DNA from: Glandiceps talaboti
Taxonomy: Eukaryota > Hemichordata > Enteropneusta > Spengelidae
Direction: 5' to 3'
DNA length: 64,000 nt
NCBI RefSeq assembly: GCF_964340395.1
Contig: NC_135558.1
Coordinates: 14,367,000-14,430,999 of the forward strand
The notes below the pieces were generated by a model. It did not search any database. It was not told where the DNA came from and saw only the letters and a list, made by a program, of their open reading frames with translations. Positions 9,769 to 22,300 of the stretch are shown here, piece by piece. Positions within the stretch are counted from its first letter, which is position 1; each line of letters opens with the position of its first letter. The translations under genes and the position numbers were made by a program.

Positions 9769-11750
9769 ACCAATCCAACAGTTGATTCCTCACATCTTCT
9801 GGCAAAGTCACGGTGAATTCAAAACATTGCTTCCCGAGCTTGCATTTTCTTGTAGTAAGTTTTGGACAAAAGTAGGTCAATAATACAAGGAGAAACAAAA
9901 CGTCACTTGGCTCGATAAAAATATCAATAACATTGCTACAGTTTTTGTCTGGCAAGTCAAAATATCTCTTTTAGGTTTTAATTTTTCTCGTCTGCTCGAC
10001 AAAAATCTAATATTTCAGAAATGAATTAAGGGAAATATCAAAGAATTCGTCGACCTTGTGTTTAGGAATAATAAAAAATTCGTCGGTTTCGGTTATCCGA
10101 CCCCACCTAATTTTTTTAGACCCTAAACTTTTTTTTACGTATTCGAGAAAAAATAATAAAATCGCGAAAATTGTAAAGTCTCGCAAGAAATAGCGGATAT
10201 GGAAATTGAAATCAACTTAAAAAGACAATATAAAACTGTTCTTTCAACCTGTAATGGTTGTACATCTGATGAGAAGAAACCAATAACACAGACCATATGG
10301 AAAAGAACGGAAAACATAACTAGCTGAACTAGACACTCACACATGAAATTGAAAATAAAAAATAAAAATAAAAAATCTAATCGGAAGCACACTATTCTTT
10401 TTACGCCTTACCAGGGACGTATAAATTTGGCGATGATCTCAATACGATAATGGTACCTCATGCCAAGATCTAGAAAGTGTAACAATATTAACCGATGTCT
10501 GTCACGAAAGACGATTGGGAAACGCTGTTTGTAAAGATCGCTGTCTAGCCAGACGATCAAATGTAGCAATGTTTATATGAGATGTTTGTTGAGAAAGGCA
10601 ATGTTTCTGTTTTCCGTTGTAAATACGCCGTAGATACATATAAAGATCACGCTACAGCCATGATGACTGGACTGGCTTCTGTGCATGGATTTATGGCCCT
10701 GACTTTTCAGAGTGTTACTGCAACTCTCAACATCAGCGATAGCATTGTGTGCTTCATATTTCTTTTCCAAGACAAATTTATGAGTGGTTCTTACCTAGTC
10801 TGGATGTCAAAGTGGTTTCTAAACTAAACCAGTCCAGGAGTTGATTCATCACATCTTCTGACAAAGTCACGGTGAACATCGTTTCCTGAGGTCGCATGCT
10901 GGCATGGGAAAGAGTGAGTGTAGTGCTCAAAGTGTATTCATTTTTCGCTACACTGTGTCAAGTTAAAACATGCCTTTTCAGTGGTCCGACCCCCCCCCCC
11001 CCCCAACAGTAGTCAGCTTACCAGATGACATTAACAATAGTCATAATTACATTGTACTTGATTACTGTAGGCTGATTCGCGCATTTCATTATTTGAAGTA
11101 ATGATAACTAGCTCAATGTCCAGACAAATTCTCACTCACTGTCGATCAGTATTGTATGCAACAATTATCAACCAATGTTATCAACAACGTAGGTCAATAA
11201 TACAACAAGAAACAAAACGTCGTTTGGCTTGAGAAAAAAATCTCACTAACATTGCTACAGTTTTTGTCTGGCTAGACAAAATATCTCTTTGATGTTCATG
11301 TAGTAAATCTTCTCGTCTGGCTCAACAAAAATCTAACTAAGAACTGAATTGCTCAAAAGTATCAAAGAGCGCACCAAAAATATGTTTACCGGAGACGTAT
11401 AAATTTGGCTGTGCATGATCTCTACATTCCCGCAAGCCACAGCTGTTATTTCTTCCGCGAATTTCGAAATAACGAGACGGCGCGTTTTCGACGGTGCCAT
11501 AAAAGATGTCGTGGTTTGCGACGAGGCTAATAAAGTGTAACAATATTGGTAAAGATGTTTACAAGTAACATCAGACGATTGACGAAACACTGTTGGTAAG
11601 ATGTCTGTCTAGCCAGACAATAAAATGTAGCAATGTTTAATAATGAGATTTTTGTTGAGTCAGGCGACGTTTTTGTTTTTCGTTGTGCTCTAGATACATG
11701 TGTACAAAAGAGATCGCACTGCAGACATGGTGAGTTACAAAGTAACATTT
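9769..11750. repeat. Cluster of duplicated, diverged repeat segments
   Basis: Three segment pairs recur. 9872-9971 matches 11189-11290 (GTAGGTCAATAATACAA ... AAAATATCTCTTT). About 10416-10690 matches 11392-11735 (GACGTATAAATTTGGC ... GTCTAGCCAGAC ... ATGTAGCAATGT). 9769-9820 matches 10827-10878 (GTTGATTC.TCACATCTTCT.). The first and second types also pair as inverted repeats: ACATTGCTACAGTTTTTGTC near 11248 against ATGTAGCAATGT near 11625. Two copies of a foldback element, one interrupted by another insertion (10081-10394), would explain this. Confidence 0.6.
10081..10394. mobile_element. MITE copy 1 (partner at 33051-33427)
   Basis: About 310 bp related along its length to 33051-33427. Shared words include GAGAAAAAATAATAAAAT, AAAGACAATATAAAACTG and CTAGACACTCACACATGAA/GTAGACACTCACACATGAA. 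The ends form a weak inverted repeat (GGTTTCGGTTAT against ATCGGAAGC). Confidence 0.65.
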
Positions 11751-12629
11751 ATCTTTCTTACGGTGGCCGGTAAAAATTCGATTACCGGTGTCGGTCAACA
11801 CAGAAGTTACGAGACTTAACTTTTACATTGAACGGAGAATATGAGACAGCCAATAGTCTATGGGCGGACTGTACTCTTATGAATGCCATCATTTTCTTGT
11901 AGTAGATATCTGTCCACCTTTTCAATATGTCAGTGAAGATTGTTATAGCACGTCCTACAGTGAGGCATGTTTGGAGTGCATCAACAAACAGAACGTTGTT
12001 GAATATCGTAGCTTTGAAAAGCTTTGCCCTGTTGTAATCTTTATGTCATTTCTAAAAGGGATAATTCTCTGTGCATTGTGGATTAAAAGTGAAATGACAA
12101 GGGGAAATGATATTTCTTAAATGAGACTTGCAGATTTAGCTCACTGATAATGTGAAAGAAGTAAGTTTGATCACAATTTTCAAATGCATTCAAATTCATT
12201 GCCGATTATTAACTGATATAACTTTCTTCTTCATGATGTTCATTTCTTCATTTTTCACTGAAGGACTTCTGCTTCTCCATTTATAGTTGTTGATTTTGTG
12301 GCATTATTGAAGTCATATAAATAATAATGTATATAAATACATTTAAGGATGATATGTAGGACCTAAGTGTACCTGCTTTGTATTTCTCCAGACTTTACTC
12401 AAGTAATTAAATACTATTTTGTTTATGATGACAGTGATCTCCCCCCCCCCTCCCCCAACTCTTTTATTATTTTACTTTAATACTAGCCGACAATGCTTCC
12501 ATGCATATGTTTCAGATGTTTAGGTGGACTGGCTTTGTCAAACTGTCTGTTTGCTGGCTTTACTGCTAGGTGATGTCGTGGCGATGAATTTTAATTTATA
12601 TTTTTTCATTTAATTATAGACCATCCATC
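11751..12629. other. Intergenic, nothing recognised
   Basis: No gene is supported. An 86-residue frame at 11860-12120 has no recognisable domain. A C-rich tract lies at 12440-12455. Confidence 0.4.
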
Positions 12630-12639
12630 AGGCATTACC

Positions 12640-12830
12640 CAATAACAGGAGGAAGGTTCAGTGTTAGTGCAGGAGGAAACTGGTCCTAGGAGTACCCAGT
12701 GAAAACCTGCGTTGTTGCGGTAGAGTCAGACCGAACAACATTCTCCTTGCTTACAGCATGGTATGTTTAATCAAACCCTGACTGCAGTTGTAAGAGGCAA
12801 GTGGTTTAACAACTCGGCCACCGACAATGC
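12640..12830 (-). mobile_element. tRNA-derived SINE-like element
   Basis: Read on the minus strand from about 12830, the sequence begins GTCGGTGGCCGAGTTGTTAA, then CCACTTGCCTCTTAC. This resembles the 5' half of a class II tRNA (Ser/Leu type) with a box A-like TGGCCGAGT. A degenerate box B-like GGGTTTGATTAAAC follows near 12770. The tRNA is not intact, so this is a SINE remnant and not a functional tRNA gene. The body continues to about 12640. Confidence 0.4.
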
Positions 12831-12840
12831 ATGACAAATG

Positions 12841-15800
12841 CGGAATACCGCTGCATCAAAATCACACTGGTAGAATTAAGGATGGCTCATTTGCACCAAC
12901 ATCAACAAGAAAGAGAAGTAGACAGGGAAAGTAGGTCACATCTAAGAAAACTGCACTTCATGTCCACAGGTGACAATCAAGAGGACCCGTCATGAGCTGA
13001 GGACTTTGAAGTGTACGAGTCAATCAATCAATCACTCATTCAATCAAATCAAGTACTATGATACTGATAAACCATTGAAATAATAGCAATTTATTGAAAT
13101 CGAAATTTCAAATAGCATTTCATATGTGATATAAGTACTTTCAAAATGTGTCTGCATAGGAAAGAATTTATAGAGATTTCATTGTACTTTTTGGGTTCTG
13201 GACGGAAAATTACAAATAATGTCCAACCAAGCAGACTAAGATATGAAATATGACTTGCCTATAAACCAAGATCTGTAGATATTTGAACAAAAGTACTATC
13301 AACAGGCAAAAACGGTACTCAGCTGTTTATATTTTGCACACCAGCATTGTGAATACAATATGATTTTATAACATATGCAGTTCCAATACAAGCAATTGTA
13401 AACCTTCAATGGAAATATGCAGATTGTCGACTAAATATGTAGATTTATGCACAACATCTAGCCAACTACAATTTGTAAAGGAAATATGCAGATCTCCAGT
13501 ACTGATTTTGTCCAATCATAAAAGGTTACTCAAAAGTGTAACCGATAAAACAGAATCAGTTGTACTAAATATGCTAATGTGCACTACACATTTTCTGTGA
13601 TAACATTCTTAACTCTGTGCACACTTTCTTTGTGTAAAAGTTTCTCAATTTCTTACTTTACTGTATAAAGTATGAATTGCAAAAGAAAATATGAAATTTT
13701 AAATGTAAAATTTGGTGGGAGATATTGACATGCGTTAACATGTACATGATATGTTCATTAAGGTCAAGCACAATGAAGAGAACTGAAATATAACAAAACA
13801 CTGTATTCTATGATTGTGAGTTTTCTATTGTACAAAACAAAGTTTGAAATTATTTGTGGTCCTTTGAAAAAAAAAATCTTTAAGACATGCTAAAATGGTA
13901 CAAAACGATTAAGTATAAGGAGACGACAAAGAGAATATACAATTGTATATTGATATGATGTAAAAATTCTGATGGCATTCAGTACTCTGATATGGTTTCT
14001 GGTATATTCCTACTAATGGAACAGTTGATTGTACATGTTCAACCATTTTTTTGGGAAAAGAAAAAGGACAAATAAAAACTGTAAACTTATACACAACACT
14101 TTCTATTCACAAAATGCCCTTTGAGCAACTATAAAAACCCTTTTTTTTTGATAATTGGATAATGACATACACAGTAACCATGCACTGTAATCAAAATAAG
14201 CACAACTGAATATATTTTCAAGAAAGCACCCAAAACTATTATTTCAATGAACAGATGTCCACAGCAGTACTTCATACAGAAGTGTATTTACAGAGAATTT
14301 TTTCAGCCAGCTAAAAAAAATAGATTTGATTACTAAAATTAATGAATCGCAAGGAAATAGCAATATAATAGTTTTACATTCGTTCACACAAGTAATCAAC
14401 ATTTTTTATCAAACATGGTAAAATCATATAAAACTTTGTAAAAGATGTCATTGTAAAGATATCAGTGCAGTAAGGTCATATTTGCTATGCAACTGTATAG
14501 GCAGATATGACCTTACTCCACTGACATGACAATATGTGTTCATTTTTCATTATTAAATGAAACACAAAATACTACTTGACTTTTAAAATGTCAAGATGAA
14601 AGTAAAGTATAAAATATACAAGTGAAAAAAAATGACAAAAATTGCCTGGAGTTAGAATAATATTCATATCATAAATGAATGTTTCATAATATCAAACTAT
14701 GAAATAAAAAGATGCAATAGTTTCTTTTCAATTTGTATTAAGTCACAAAAACATTATTTACAAATTTTCATAAAGTTTTATTTCAAGCAAAATTATTTTG
14801 ATGTGTACTGATTCAATAAAATTTTGAAGATTTTTAGAAAGAACCTGAATTAATACAATACATTTTAAAAATATTATTTACAAAATTATATTTTCAAACA
14901 ATTTAAAACATTTACAAATAGGATATTTGCAAGCCATAACAAGCATTATATACATTTTTTGCCAGAAATATAACACGTAAAATTATTGATTTTAACTATA
15001 GTAAGTGTTTTTGTTAAGTGTGGCAACTTGGTAAAATCTAATGGAATTCCCACTTGGTGTTTTAATCCCCACCATTTACCTGCCTCTCCACCTCAATATT
15101 GGGGTTTCAAAAATGTTAGCAAAATATTGTAAATTATACTTAGGTAAGGTCAGAGCTCTGTAAGTACCTGGTGATTATGTAGACTGTTTCAGTGAGTGTT
15201 AAAATGTAACTAGATTTTTAAAACTTAAACCTAGGAAAGTCTAGAGTATTACGGTCTGAACTATATCCCTTTAATTATGGATAGTTTTCTTTCAAACGTC
15301 TATGCGTTAGTTAACACTTATTGCATGGCTATAAGATGTCCATTATCCCAAGAGCAGATACATGTATGTAGCAATTACTGGTTGAGGCTGAAGCCAGGGC
15401 AAATAGATGCTGCATAGCAACACGAGGGATAATTTGACTTCTATTTCTGCTCAAACAAGTCCATGCAATAATTGTTTTATTTTATAGCACATCATATGCT
15501 CTGGCCTGTATTTTTTCAACAGTTAAAGCAAAAGAACTCCCATGCTACATGAATAGTGCTCTATGGAAAACAGAAAATTAATAGTGGCCACTATATGCAA
15601 ATTGAGGTCACTATGGGTCGAGTCTATACCATGTGACACAATCCAAGCCAATCACTGAAGGCAGTATGAAAAGCATCCGATAGTGAATGACAGTAACTTT
15701 TAATGGACATTTCTAAACAACACACTCAGTTTTATAAATCCTACAAATACAAGGTGGCCACCTTGTTGCACAATCACTCTATACCATAGCAGGGGCAATA

Positions 15801-16362
15801 ATACTATTTGATAAACTCAAAACAGAGATCAAAAGCTGAATGACATGTGACCAAGATAATGTGGCTTTGTGTGATAAGTTTGAAGCTTACAACTAAGTCT
15901 TAATTTACCCAGCTGATGATTTTTTTGTGGTCATAGTATGAGTATGATTTTGAATAGAGCATAGACCAACCACTGTGGAGGGTGTATGAATAGTCATAAT
16001 ATTGTGAGAAGAAAACTAATTGTGTACTTTATAAGTACCAAGTAGTACCAAACAATGACTGTGGGCCATATCTTGGACAATTACAGACTTTTTAATAATC
16101 CCAGGCTTTGCATGTTCTCCCCTGGACTTTTCAGATTGCCAATTTTTCTTGGCAGATTGCAAATATTTCTCTCTTTTGACTTTTTGCCAGTAACTTATGT
16201 CAGTTTGTTTGAATAGAATAATGACTGAAAAGAAAAACTGGTCATGATCACTACTATGAAAAGTAATAATATGCATTTGGGAATAAGCAGTACCTAAAGG
16301 ATAGGAATATCTTATAGTATGTGTATATGGTGCACTTCATTATTGGCAACAAACTACAAGCT
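12841..16362. other. AT-rich intergenic region downstream of the RPxSA gene
   Basis: 3' flank of the minus-strand gene that ends at 16363. No exon or ORF with recognisable homology. It contains one strong short hairpin (14461-14524, listed separately) and many A/T runs. Confidence 0.5.
14461..14524. other. Strong pre-miRNA-like hairpin
   Basis: The arms TCAGTGCAGTAAGGTCATAT and ATATGACCTTACTCCACTGA pair over about 24 bases with two or three mismatches. They are separated by a loop of about 15 bases (TATGCAACTGTATAG). Length and pairing resemble a microRNA precursor, but a short foldback element would look the same. I do not recognise a known miRNA seed. Confidence 0.35.
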
Positions 16363-19300
16363 CTATATAAGGCTAATGTCTTGATTGTCTATGTCTGTAT
16401 TACTGGCAGTACCACTACTTTTGACTTGAGTACTGGCTCTCTTGTGTCTCCTCTTCTTAACTACTTTTTTCTTCTTTCTTGTTCTAGCTTGCATGGCTGC
16501 GGCTAGCATTTTTGCTTCCAGTTCTTCCTGTTCGATCATTCTTTCGTTAGCCTTTTCTGTGAAAGAGAAAACATTCAAGGAATAAATTAGGTAACCTAAC
16601 ATTATTATGAGATGGAAAGATATAAAGTGGTAGATCTACAAAGTTGTGGCAGACTGTAAAATAACGTCATGTCTAGATGGGGTAAGTTTCAGATATGTGA
16701 CATTATGATAATTTTTGAGCAAACATATATTTGAAAAACAAGTCTTGGTTCCGCAGTCTCGTAATTTATACTCATTCATCTGAATCCTACCATGTTGGCA
16801 ATGATTTAGTTATTTAGGAATACATCTCAATGCGTATTATTTGTTGTGTATTTGTACACTTAAATGTACTTCAAATAAGCAGAAAATGGGACCTACATTT
16901 CAGAATGTATTTGCTTCAAATTAATACAATCAGATCAGTATCATACTTACCGAGAGCTTTTTCAGCAAGTTTATACTTTGTGAAGACTTCACCTAACCAT
17001 TCCTCTGGATGGTTCAATAAACTGTATAAAGAAAAAAATACCACAGTTGGTTTTCTTTAGATATTCATCTATCAGTACTTTAGGAAGTAGTTTAGGAAGA
17101 AATTATATGGTAAAGTTCACTTTAGATTGTCGACAGTCGCTCACGCCTTTTTTACCTACGTTTTATCTAAACTTAAGTCATCGCGGCGGCCTTCGGCCCT
17201 CGATATCAGTATGCGATTATAGTAGTGTTGGGCCAGACCGGAGCGCGGCAACGACTTAAGTTTAGATAAAACATAGGAAAAAAAAGGCGCGAGCAACTGT
17301 CGACAGTCTATGTTCACTTGTATTGATATGTGTTTCATTGGAACTGTATGTTTCAAGTGTTTGCTATTATAATTTATTAGGCTAACAAAATGAATGCTAA
17401 TATCAATTGATTTAAATATTCATGACTTTTTATAGAACCAAATTAGTTTACACTTTAGACCTTGGATAGATATGTTTTTAATAGTTAACCATCCCATTGT
17501 GTCTATTTTGATTAATGCCTTGTCTCTGATGGTTTCCTTGGGGTATTTGGCACAATGGACTGCAAAAACAACTTGAATTTTCAACTAGTTTGGCAGTTAA
17601 AGTGGTCTCTTGCAAGAAAACTCTAGCCCCAAAATTATTCTTATGCACCTTTCCTGAAGAAACTGTAGCTTAATTAAAATACTTGAATTTCTGACTTGTA
17701 CTTTTTCAACATAGATGTGAGCACTTAAATTCCCTACTTGTTTTTCACCGTAGCATTTAAACCCCCACCCTAAAAAAAACCCCAAACCCCCCAAAAAACC
17801 TTGATTTAAAATTCTAAATTGTTTGTTTTATAAATAAACTACTACCAGGAGTATAAAGGACTTACCTTGTAGCACTGCTTGATGGCAACTGTGAGACACA
17901 CTCTGTGTAGCCTTTCTCACGTGGTGGCATTAAACCTCTGTGGACCAACAGAAAAGTTGAAAAGTTCGAAATTGTCAATTTTGATTGAAACGATGACAAG
18001 CAATTATTAAAAGTTTTAAAACAAAGGCATCTTCATGTATTATGTATTTAAAACAGCATCATCCAATTACCTGAACAGGGGTCTAATCTATTTATGATTT
18101 TCACTGATTTACTCAGACGAATCTGACCTTCTTACAACCTAGCTAATCATCACCTGGTGATAGATTTCTTGCAAAGGCCGAGACATTGACATTTTAAATT
18201 CAACTTTCTCAAAAATTATTCTCTATGTCACTTACTTTTTTAAAGTATGTACTGACACATTGACTCCTTTTTCTAGTAAAGCCTCATGTAGATTTTGCAT
18301 TTCAAATTCATCAGCATCATCCATAATCTACAGAGGATAGGTCAAAGGTTAAAGTTGATCATGATGTACATACTGGTATATGGAGGGGAGGTGGTGTCTA
18401 ATGGAAATATTTGTTTGGGAATGTGACAAATACAACACTTTCTGATAACTGAACAGACAAGTGATTGAAATAGTTTGGCACTGCTAAGAAGTACACATAT
18501 ATGTATCTTGAAGTTCATGATCAGAAAACAAAATTATGTACAACAGAAAGAATAGCCATCTCCTGGCTATATGGTTTGATGGCAAAGTGATGATACTCTC
18601 AATCAGTACAAATTGTTCTGCTTTATATTTACCATGTTATCAGTAGTATGCTAAGAAGTATAACATGGCCTAAGGAGGAATTTAAGTGAAGATGAATTAT
18701 ATGCACTATGAACGTTTTAAAATTCTGGAAAAATGTTGTTTTGCATCCTAATAGGATATTTCATAATAAAGTACAATATAAGGAGACAAATTCAAATTTA
18801 CCATTGCATCATTGGTTTCATAAACCCACTTCTTTTTCTTCTTGACTTTTTCATCTTTCTGTTTACCCAGATATGGTTTGACCATCATTGACTCTGGCTC
18901 TCGAACTATAAATGATCGATAGAGAAACGGGTTACATTGAGTGATAAAACAGACACACAGCTAGGTAGAAGCAATACGATGAATTTCACTGCTACAACAG
19001 ATACGTTTCATTGCAAGTGTTAACAGTTTGATTTACAGTATCAACGCATATGAAGTCACTCACGTAAACTGGAATCAATAACTTTCCAAGAGTATTTGTA
19101 CTGAAAAATTACCATTATAAAGTTGTATATTGAAGTGAGGTTTCATCAAGAGACTGCCATTTGACATGTCATTGCAAAATGTTTACTTGGCAGTGGCAAT
19201 GTATATGATTTTATGGCTTATTAATTCATAAACTTCATTTTCCCAAGTCAATTGGAGTATTTTTCAAAGTGTAAATATTACATGTAAAACAGAAAGAATG

Positions 19301-22300
19301 GAGATACTGAGGCCCTGTGTCTCATTTACATACTATACTTTAGTGCTATATAGACTTACCAACTTCAGGAGGGGGTTTGCCTTTGTATAGAGATCCATCT
19401 TTCAAAGCCTTGACAGCTTCTTTGTTTCGTTTATGTTCAGAAAAGCTGTAAGAAAATTATCAAGTTATTTGTCAATAAATATGTATCTTGTTTTTGAGCA
19501 ATCTTAACAACAATAACAACAACATCATTGTGAAAAATTCTCATCTGCACATCTGCAATTGATACAAATCTCCATGGGCTTTTGTCACAAGCACAGATAA
19601 TAGAGATTGTATTTTGTAGGAAAGTACACGATAGTACAAATTCATGATTATAACATACCTGATCTTGTTGGGTGTCATAACTGCTTTGGCCGACTGTGGA
19701 CGATTTGCTCTGCTACATTTCTCATTCTGCTTGAAAGAAATGCACAAAATATTTTTAAAATGTTACATGCATGGATGGTAATTGAACTGTTTTCCTCACA
19801 ATTTGCTCTTTTTGGAAAGTGAAAGATATATCCACAACAACGTACTCTCAGTCCATAATTTGAATAACAAATGGTAGACCTAATTGATTCTTTTATTTGG
19901 TATACAGGTTACATCATGTTGTTTGAATGTAACAAGTGTGATTACATTTAAAGGAGCACACTGTGTAAATATATCCGTAGTAGTCTGTGGTCACTTTCAT
20001 TTTCGTATTAAAATACATGTACACTTAATATCCTGACTACTGCAACATGAATTATGTCAATTAGGAGATGATACAGTTCACATCAGATGTTCAATATGAT
20101 ATGTAAAATAACACTTTGGTTGCCAAAAACACTGAAAAATTCCTTTGGATATATTTCTAGGTATTAAAGTTTTAATAATGTAAATTGTGTAATTTATATC
20201 ACTTAGTTAAAATTAGGGGCTCAGTTATTGTAAAGACACAGATAAAAGTGGCAATTCGGTAAGTGAGCAACACATTAAGTTATTCATCGCATACAACTAA
20301 TTGCTAGCTCATGTACACACATAATCGCAGGGCCTCGCAATGTCACCAGGTTTGTTGCAAGGAATCCGATATGTTGGACTTTCTGTAATTTGTCACAAGT
20401 TGCTTCTTGTGTTGCCCACTGAAATGTCCTACAATGTATTACGCACTCAATTGTAGCTGCTTGCCTTTGTCACATGTGACAAATTGCTGACCACATTGCA
20501 TCATTTATCTTGGCATTTAGAGACTGTGCAACTTTAGTATTATAGATAGAAGACAGTGAATGTGGTGCGACTCAGACAACACAATGTACTTACAGCAACA
20601 GTAGCAGTATTACTTGCTGATCTTGGTCTGGTCTTGATTTTTCTTGGACTGTGAGGTCTGGGACTTTTCCTACTACCGTCATGTACTCGTCTGTGTGGTG
20701 CAGAAAACGGTCTGACTTTCAGCTTCAGTGACCTCTGATGAAGGAAATTAATACAAATTTAGCTGAAGAAACATTTTGATCCAAAGACTACCTAATTTGG
20801 GTGTACATGTAGTTCATGTAGTTAGAGTAAAATATATGTTGCAGAACAAAGTATCATGAAACTTAAATGATGAAAAGATGGTAGTAGTGACATAAATATA
20901 TATATATATATATCATGAGCCATAAATTTTGTGGACAAATCGGGTAAAAATGACACATTGAGAAATGACAGATAGATTTTACTAAATACTGATACCTCCC
21001 AAATAGTGATTGGGAACCCAGTAATACACCAAACTAAAACACTGGTCACTTCCAAGACTAGAATTAGAAAGACTTACAGGCACTGTTGATGTGTTTTGAT
21101 CATCAATTCCAAGTGAAAGATCATCTGTCTGTTCTCTTTCATCAGTTTCATCCACAGTAGGTTTCTGTAAATCTGGTCTTTGTTCCATTCTGGATCCTGG
21201 TCTTGGTGGAGGTCTGGTTATCACCTATCAATATACAAATTCACATTGAAGTTTGTAAAAATCTAGGACTAATACTTTAAAGTGGCACATTTAAATCTGT
21301 AACTTTCGGCTTCTCAGTAGCTGGGTGCAGTTTACATTGAAACATCCTGTTATCATTCACACTACTAAAAAAGTTAGTTGAATCATTTTCATTCATGGAA
21401 TAATTTAGCAAAGTTTGTCTTTTTCACTTTGTTTATGTCAAGATTTGATGGCATAATTTCTGTTTTGTGGACTTCGCTAATTGTTTTTGTCATACAGACT
21501 TCTACATTGGCAGATATTATATATTAATTTCCGTACCTTATGCCAGTGGCCGCAGTTCTCTGAATAAAATGTTATTATTATTATCACATGAATCATCTTG
21601 GCTCTATCCAATTATTCAGATGTGATATAACAGTGACATGACATAATTTTTGGATTACCAAAAAATTTGAAAAAAAACTGCAATCTTGATTTCCAAGCCT
21701 ATCATGCTGTGGTGATGCTAATAAGTTTAATGTGCAATTATCATTTTGATACTTTCAATTTTCAACTTTACGCTTTGCAAACAGAGTGACATACCTTGGC
21801 TTTGGCACTTTGTGGTCTTCTTACACTTGAATGTATTTTGTGTGTTTGTTCATCTTCACTTTCCTCATGATCACTTTTATACTTTGTTCCCTCTGGTGCT
21901 TGACCAATGGCTGCCAATGTCTTCGTTTCCTTTGGTTCCATATCACCAAATTCGATTGTCTTTATTGTCTTGAATTTCTGTGTTGACACGGCAGCACTCT
22001 CTCCACCGCTAGATTTAAGGTGTGGTTGTTTTTCCATAGCAATCTCATAGTAGTTCTTTGTTGCAGAACCATGAGTTGATTTCTGGTAACCAAAGAGTGT
22101 TGTCTTTCCAACGTTCTCTACTTCATCAAAGTCACTATCTCCGCCACCACCACCACCGTCAACATTTTCATCTTCATTCTCCAATATTGAAATCTGTGAC
22201 ATCATAGTTTCAATATCTTTCTTCTTTTTCACTTTTCTAGGTTGTTCAGTGACTGAAGGATCGTCCTGTGCATCACCATCAGGCTTCTGCAACACATCAT

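Noticed and set aside
12763-12830. Functional tRNA gene
   Set aside because: Only the 5' half resembles a tRNA; the anticodon arm and T-arm cannot be folded properly and box B is degraded.
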